Shown here: piece after piece, positions 62,423 to 64,000 of the stretch | Layout: the number at the start of each line of letters is the position of its first letter | Position numbering within the stretch: position 1 is the stretch's first letter | Assembly (NCBI RefSeq): GCF_002135355.1 | Contig: NZ_NEGE01000011.1 | Span: forward strand, 1 to 64,000 | Direction of reading: 5' to 3' | DNA from: Acinetobacter sp. ANC 4169 | Lineage (GTDB): Bacteria; Pseudomonadota; Gammaproteobacteria; Pseudomonadales; Moraxellaceae | Length of the DNA stretch: 64,000 nucleotides | Notes under the pieces: generated by a model | Told to the model about the DNA's origin: nothing | The model's database searches: none | What the model saw: only the letters and a program-made list of their open reading frames with translations | Position numbers and translations under genes: made by a program

Positions 62423-63013
62423 ATGACTTTTATCTTGGGTTTAACTGGAGGAATTGGCAGTGGAAAATCGGCTGCCAGTCAATGGTTTGAAACCCAGGGC
62501 ATTATGGTAGTCGATGCCGATATTGTCGCGCGAGAGATTGTTAAAAAAGGCCAACCCGCTTTACAGCAAATTCATGCTGCTTTTGGGGATTGGGTACTTT
62601 TAGCAAATGGCGAACTGAATCGTCGGGCATTACGCGAACATATTTTTAAAGATCCAGATGCGCGTAAAATACTGGAAAGCATTACCCATCCCGCCATTCG
62701 CCAGTCGATTATTCAGCAACTCCATGCTGCGACCAGTCCCTATGTGATATTGGTTTCTCCCCTGCTGTTTGAAACCAACCAGCATGAACTGACTGATCAT
62801 ACCTTGCTCATAGATGCATCGATTGACTTGCAGATTCAGCGGGCTGCTATGCGTGATCACCAATCGATCGAGCAAATTAAAAAGATTATTCAGGCGCAAA
62901 TGCCACGTGAGCAAAAGCGTAGTCTGGCAGATGATATTGTGCTGAATGATGGCCATCTTGAGCATTTATACAGCCATTTAAAATCGCTGCATGAGGCTTA
63001 TTTAAAACGCTGA
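62423..63013 (+). CDS. coaE: Dephospho-CoA kinase
   Basis: CoaE phosphorylates the ribose 3'-OH of dephospho-CoA, the last step of CoA synthesis. The 196-residue protein starts with the P-loop LTGGIGSGKSAASQWF (about 7-22), followed by VVDADIVAREIV, ITHPAIRQ, VSPLLFET and a C-terminal helix. It sits 15 bases after pilD, the usual gammaproteobacterial arrangement. Its terminator stem lies in the end of the convergent transporter gene. Confidence 0.95.
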   Translation: MTFILGLTGGIGSGKSAASQWFETQGIMVVDADIVAREIVKKGQPALQQIHAAFGDWVLLANGELNRRALREHIFKDPDARKILESITHPAIRQSIIQQLHAATSPYVILVSPLLFETNQHELTDHTLLIDASIDLQIQRAAMRDHQSIEQIKKIIQAQMPREQKRSLADDIVLNDGHLEHLYSHLKSLHEAYLKR

Positions 63014-63020
63014 AATAAAA

Positions 63021-63050
63021 AAAGCAGTCGATTAGGACTGCTTTTTTTGC
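63021..63050. terminator. Terminator overlapping the last codons of the EamA gene
   Basis: AAAGCAGTC (63021-63029) pairs with GACTGCTTT (63036-63044) around a six-base loop, followed by T. The loop contains the stop codon of the minus-strand gene and the right arm its last codons. Confidence 0.8.
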
Positions 63051-63949
63051 TGATCAAGTTGCTGCTGCAAGCTGTCTTTGTGAGCTATCCATCGCCACGG
63101 CTGCAAAGCACCAATCGCCATACCAATCAAGCCACAAATAATGGCCAGACTTAAAGGTTCACCCAATAGCGGTACTGCTAAAATTGCAGCCATAAACGGT
63201 GCCAAAGTCACGATACTTCCCGCCTTGAATGCGCCTAGACGTTTAATGGCTTCTACATAAGTCAATGTAGCCACAATCACCACAAAGATACCATGAAAAA
63301 TTACCTGTAACAGTAAATGCATAGGCTCTGGTGCAGTTAAATTTTTTGGCAAAAACAGCAAATAAATCGGCACATACACAATTGCCGACCAGATGGCAAC
63401 GCCTGCCATAGAATGCCATGCAGAGAGTTTCCATTGCCTTAACAGCACGGTAAATACACCCCACCAGATTGCACTCAACAAAAACAGCAGGTCGCCAAAA
63501 CCAAAAGCCACGCCTGTTTCCTGATACATTAAAAAGCTCATCGCGCTGATCGCAGTCAGCATAATGCCCAGACTGATCCAGGTATGTTTATCAAAGGGCT
63601 GTTTAAACAGAAAAAATGCAGCAAGCGCTGTACACAAAGGAAGGCAACCATTTAGAAAAATGGCGGCATGGGCTGCAGGCACGTAATGGAATGCGCTGTA
63701 TGAGGTCAGACAATATCCGACCCCGCCGATCATTGCCAAAATAAAAGGCTGTTTTTTCCATAAAAAAGCAGTGTCTTTTTTATAGAGCAAAATAGGCATC
63801 AAAATACAAAATGCCAAGGCAAAACGTAAGGCGGTGATATCCCAGGCACTAATTCCCCACTGGGCATTCAGACGGGAAGTAATGGTAAATCCCCCCCAAA
63901 TACACATGGTAATGGCGACATAAAGATAACCTTGAGACCGGGGAGACAT
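63032..63949 (-). CDS. EamA/DMT-superfamily transporter
   Basis: The 305-residue protein has ten hydrophobic segments in two EamA repeats (about 10-140 and 152-290), with landmarks YVAITMCIWGGFTITSRLNA, HYVPAAHAAIFLNGCLPLCT and GAFKAGSIVTLAPFMAAILA. EamA proteins export metabolites such as amino acids or purine derivatives; substrate cannot be told. A Gln/Lys-rich tail of about 15 residues ends the protein. The ATG at 63949 (MSPRSQGYLYVA) is chosen over a TTG three codons upstream. No clear ribosome binding site is seen. Confidence 0.88.
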   Translation of the reverse strand: MSPRSQGYLYVAITMCIWGGFTITSRLNAQWGISAWDITALRFALAFCILMPILLYKKDTAFLWKKQPFILAMIGGVGYCLTSYSAFHYVPAAHAAIFLNGCLPLCTALAAFFLFKQPFDKHTWISLGIMLTAISAMSFLMYQETGVAFGFGDLLFLLSAIWWGVFTVLLRQWKLSAWHSMAGVAIWSAIVYVPIYLLFLPKNLTAPEPMHLLLQVIFHGIFVVIVATLTYVEAIKRLGAFKAGSIVTLAPFMAAILAVPLLGEPLSLAIICGLIGMAIGALQPWRWIAHKDSLQQQLDQQKKQS

Positions 63950-64000
63950 AGCAAACAACTTTTAAATTTGAAGGAGAAAAATAATTACACGTTACGTTGA

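Noticed and set aside
63965..64000. AAGGAG at 63971-63976 near the right edge as a ribosome binding site
   Set aside because: No ATG, GTG or TTG with proper spacing and an open frame can be confirmed before the window ends.

Overview
This window is a stretch of ordinary, gene-dense chromosome from a gammaproteobacterium, almost certainly Acinetobacter (Moraxellaceae). The evidence is the gene content and order: secG, tRNA-Leu(GAG), initiator tRNA-Met, rimP-nusA-infB-rbfA, an adjacent pilBCD-coaE block, a tandem-domain polyphosphate:AMP phosphotransferase of the type described from Acinetobacter johnsonii, a CbpA/CbpM pair, and AT-rich intergenic DNA. The species cannot be fixed from the sequence alone. 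No prophage, insertion sequence, CRISPR array or plasmid module is visible.

Layout. 1-3.7 kb: 3' end of ETF-ubiquinone oxidoreductase, a TusA-family protein, the corC-lnt pair and a CsaA-like tRNA-binding protein. 3.9-6.4 kb: a small membrane protein and the type II secretion genes gspF-gspG, where the gspG leader carries an in-frame structured repeat insertion. 6.5-15 kb: priA, a CPA2 cation/proton antiporter, hslO (Hsp33), two DUF2147 secreted proteins, a CbpA-type DnaJ with its CbpM-like partner and a YdcH-like protein, a cluster weighted to stress and protein quality control. 15-19.2 kb: CorA-type transporter, then rpsO-pnp. 19.2-20.1 kb: gene-free stretch with a terminator and a candidate small RNA. 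20.1-29.4 kb: recC-recB-recD. 29.5-32.5 kb: a small membrane-associated protein, pap and a FFLEELY-motif protein. 32.6-35.9 kb: ubiE-ubiJ-ubiB for ubiquinone synthesis. 36.3-39.1 kb: an AT-rich island with a lipoprotein and an outer-membrane barrel of unknown function. 39.3-44.4 kb: patatin-like protein, hisIE, a small UvrD-type helicase and a partner ATPase with degenerate catalytic motifs. 44.8-51.0 kb: six-gene Mrp/Mnh Na+/H+ antiporter operon. 51.1-58.3 kb (minus strand): tpiA, secG, tRNA-Leu, three initiator tRNA genes plus one rearranged tRNA remnant, rimP-nusA-infB-rbfA. 58.6-64 kb: pilB-pilC-pilD-coaE and a convergent EamA transporter.

How the genes work together. PilD processes both type IV pilins and type II pseudopilins, so it should be the peptidase that cleaves the unusual GspG precursor. 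RecBCD, PriA and the small UvrD-like helicase form a recombination and replication-restart set. The Mrp antiporter, CPA2 antiporter and CorA-type carrier set ion balance. The most unusual points are the gspG leader insertion, the helicase-plus-degenerate-ATPase pair, the candidate small RNA after recD, the disrupted initiator tRNA copy, and a palindrome at the predicted 5' end of the Mrp transcript. All identifications are from reading the sequence; no database search was run.
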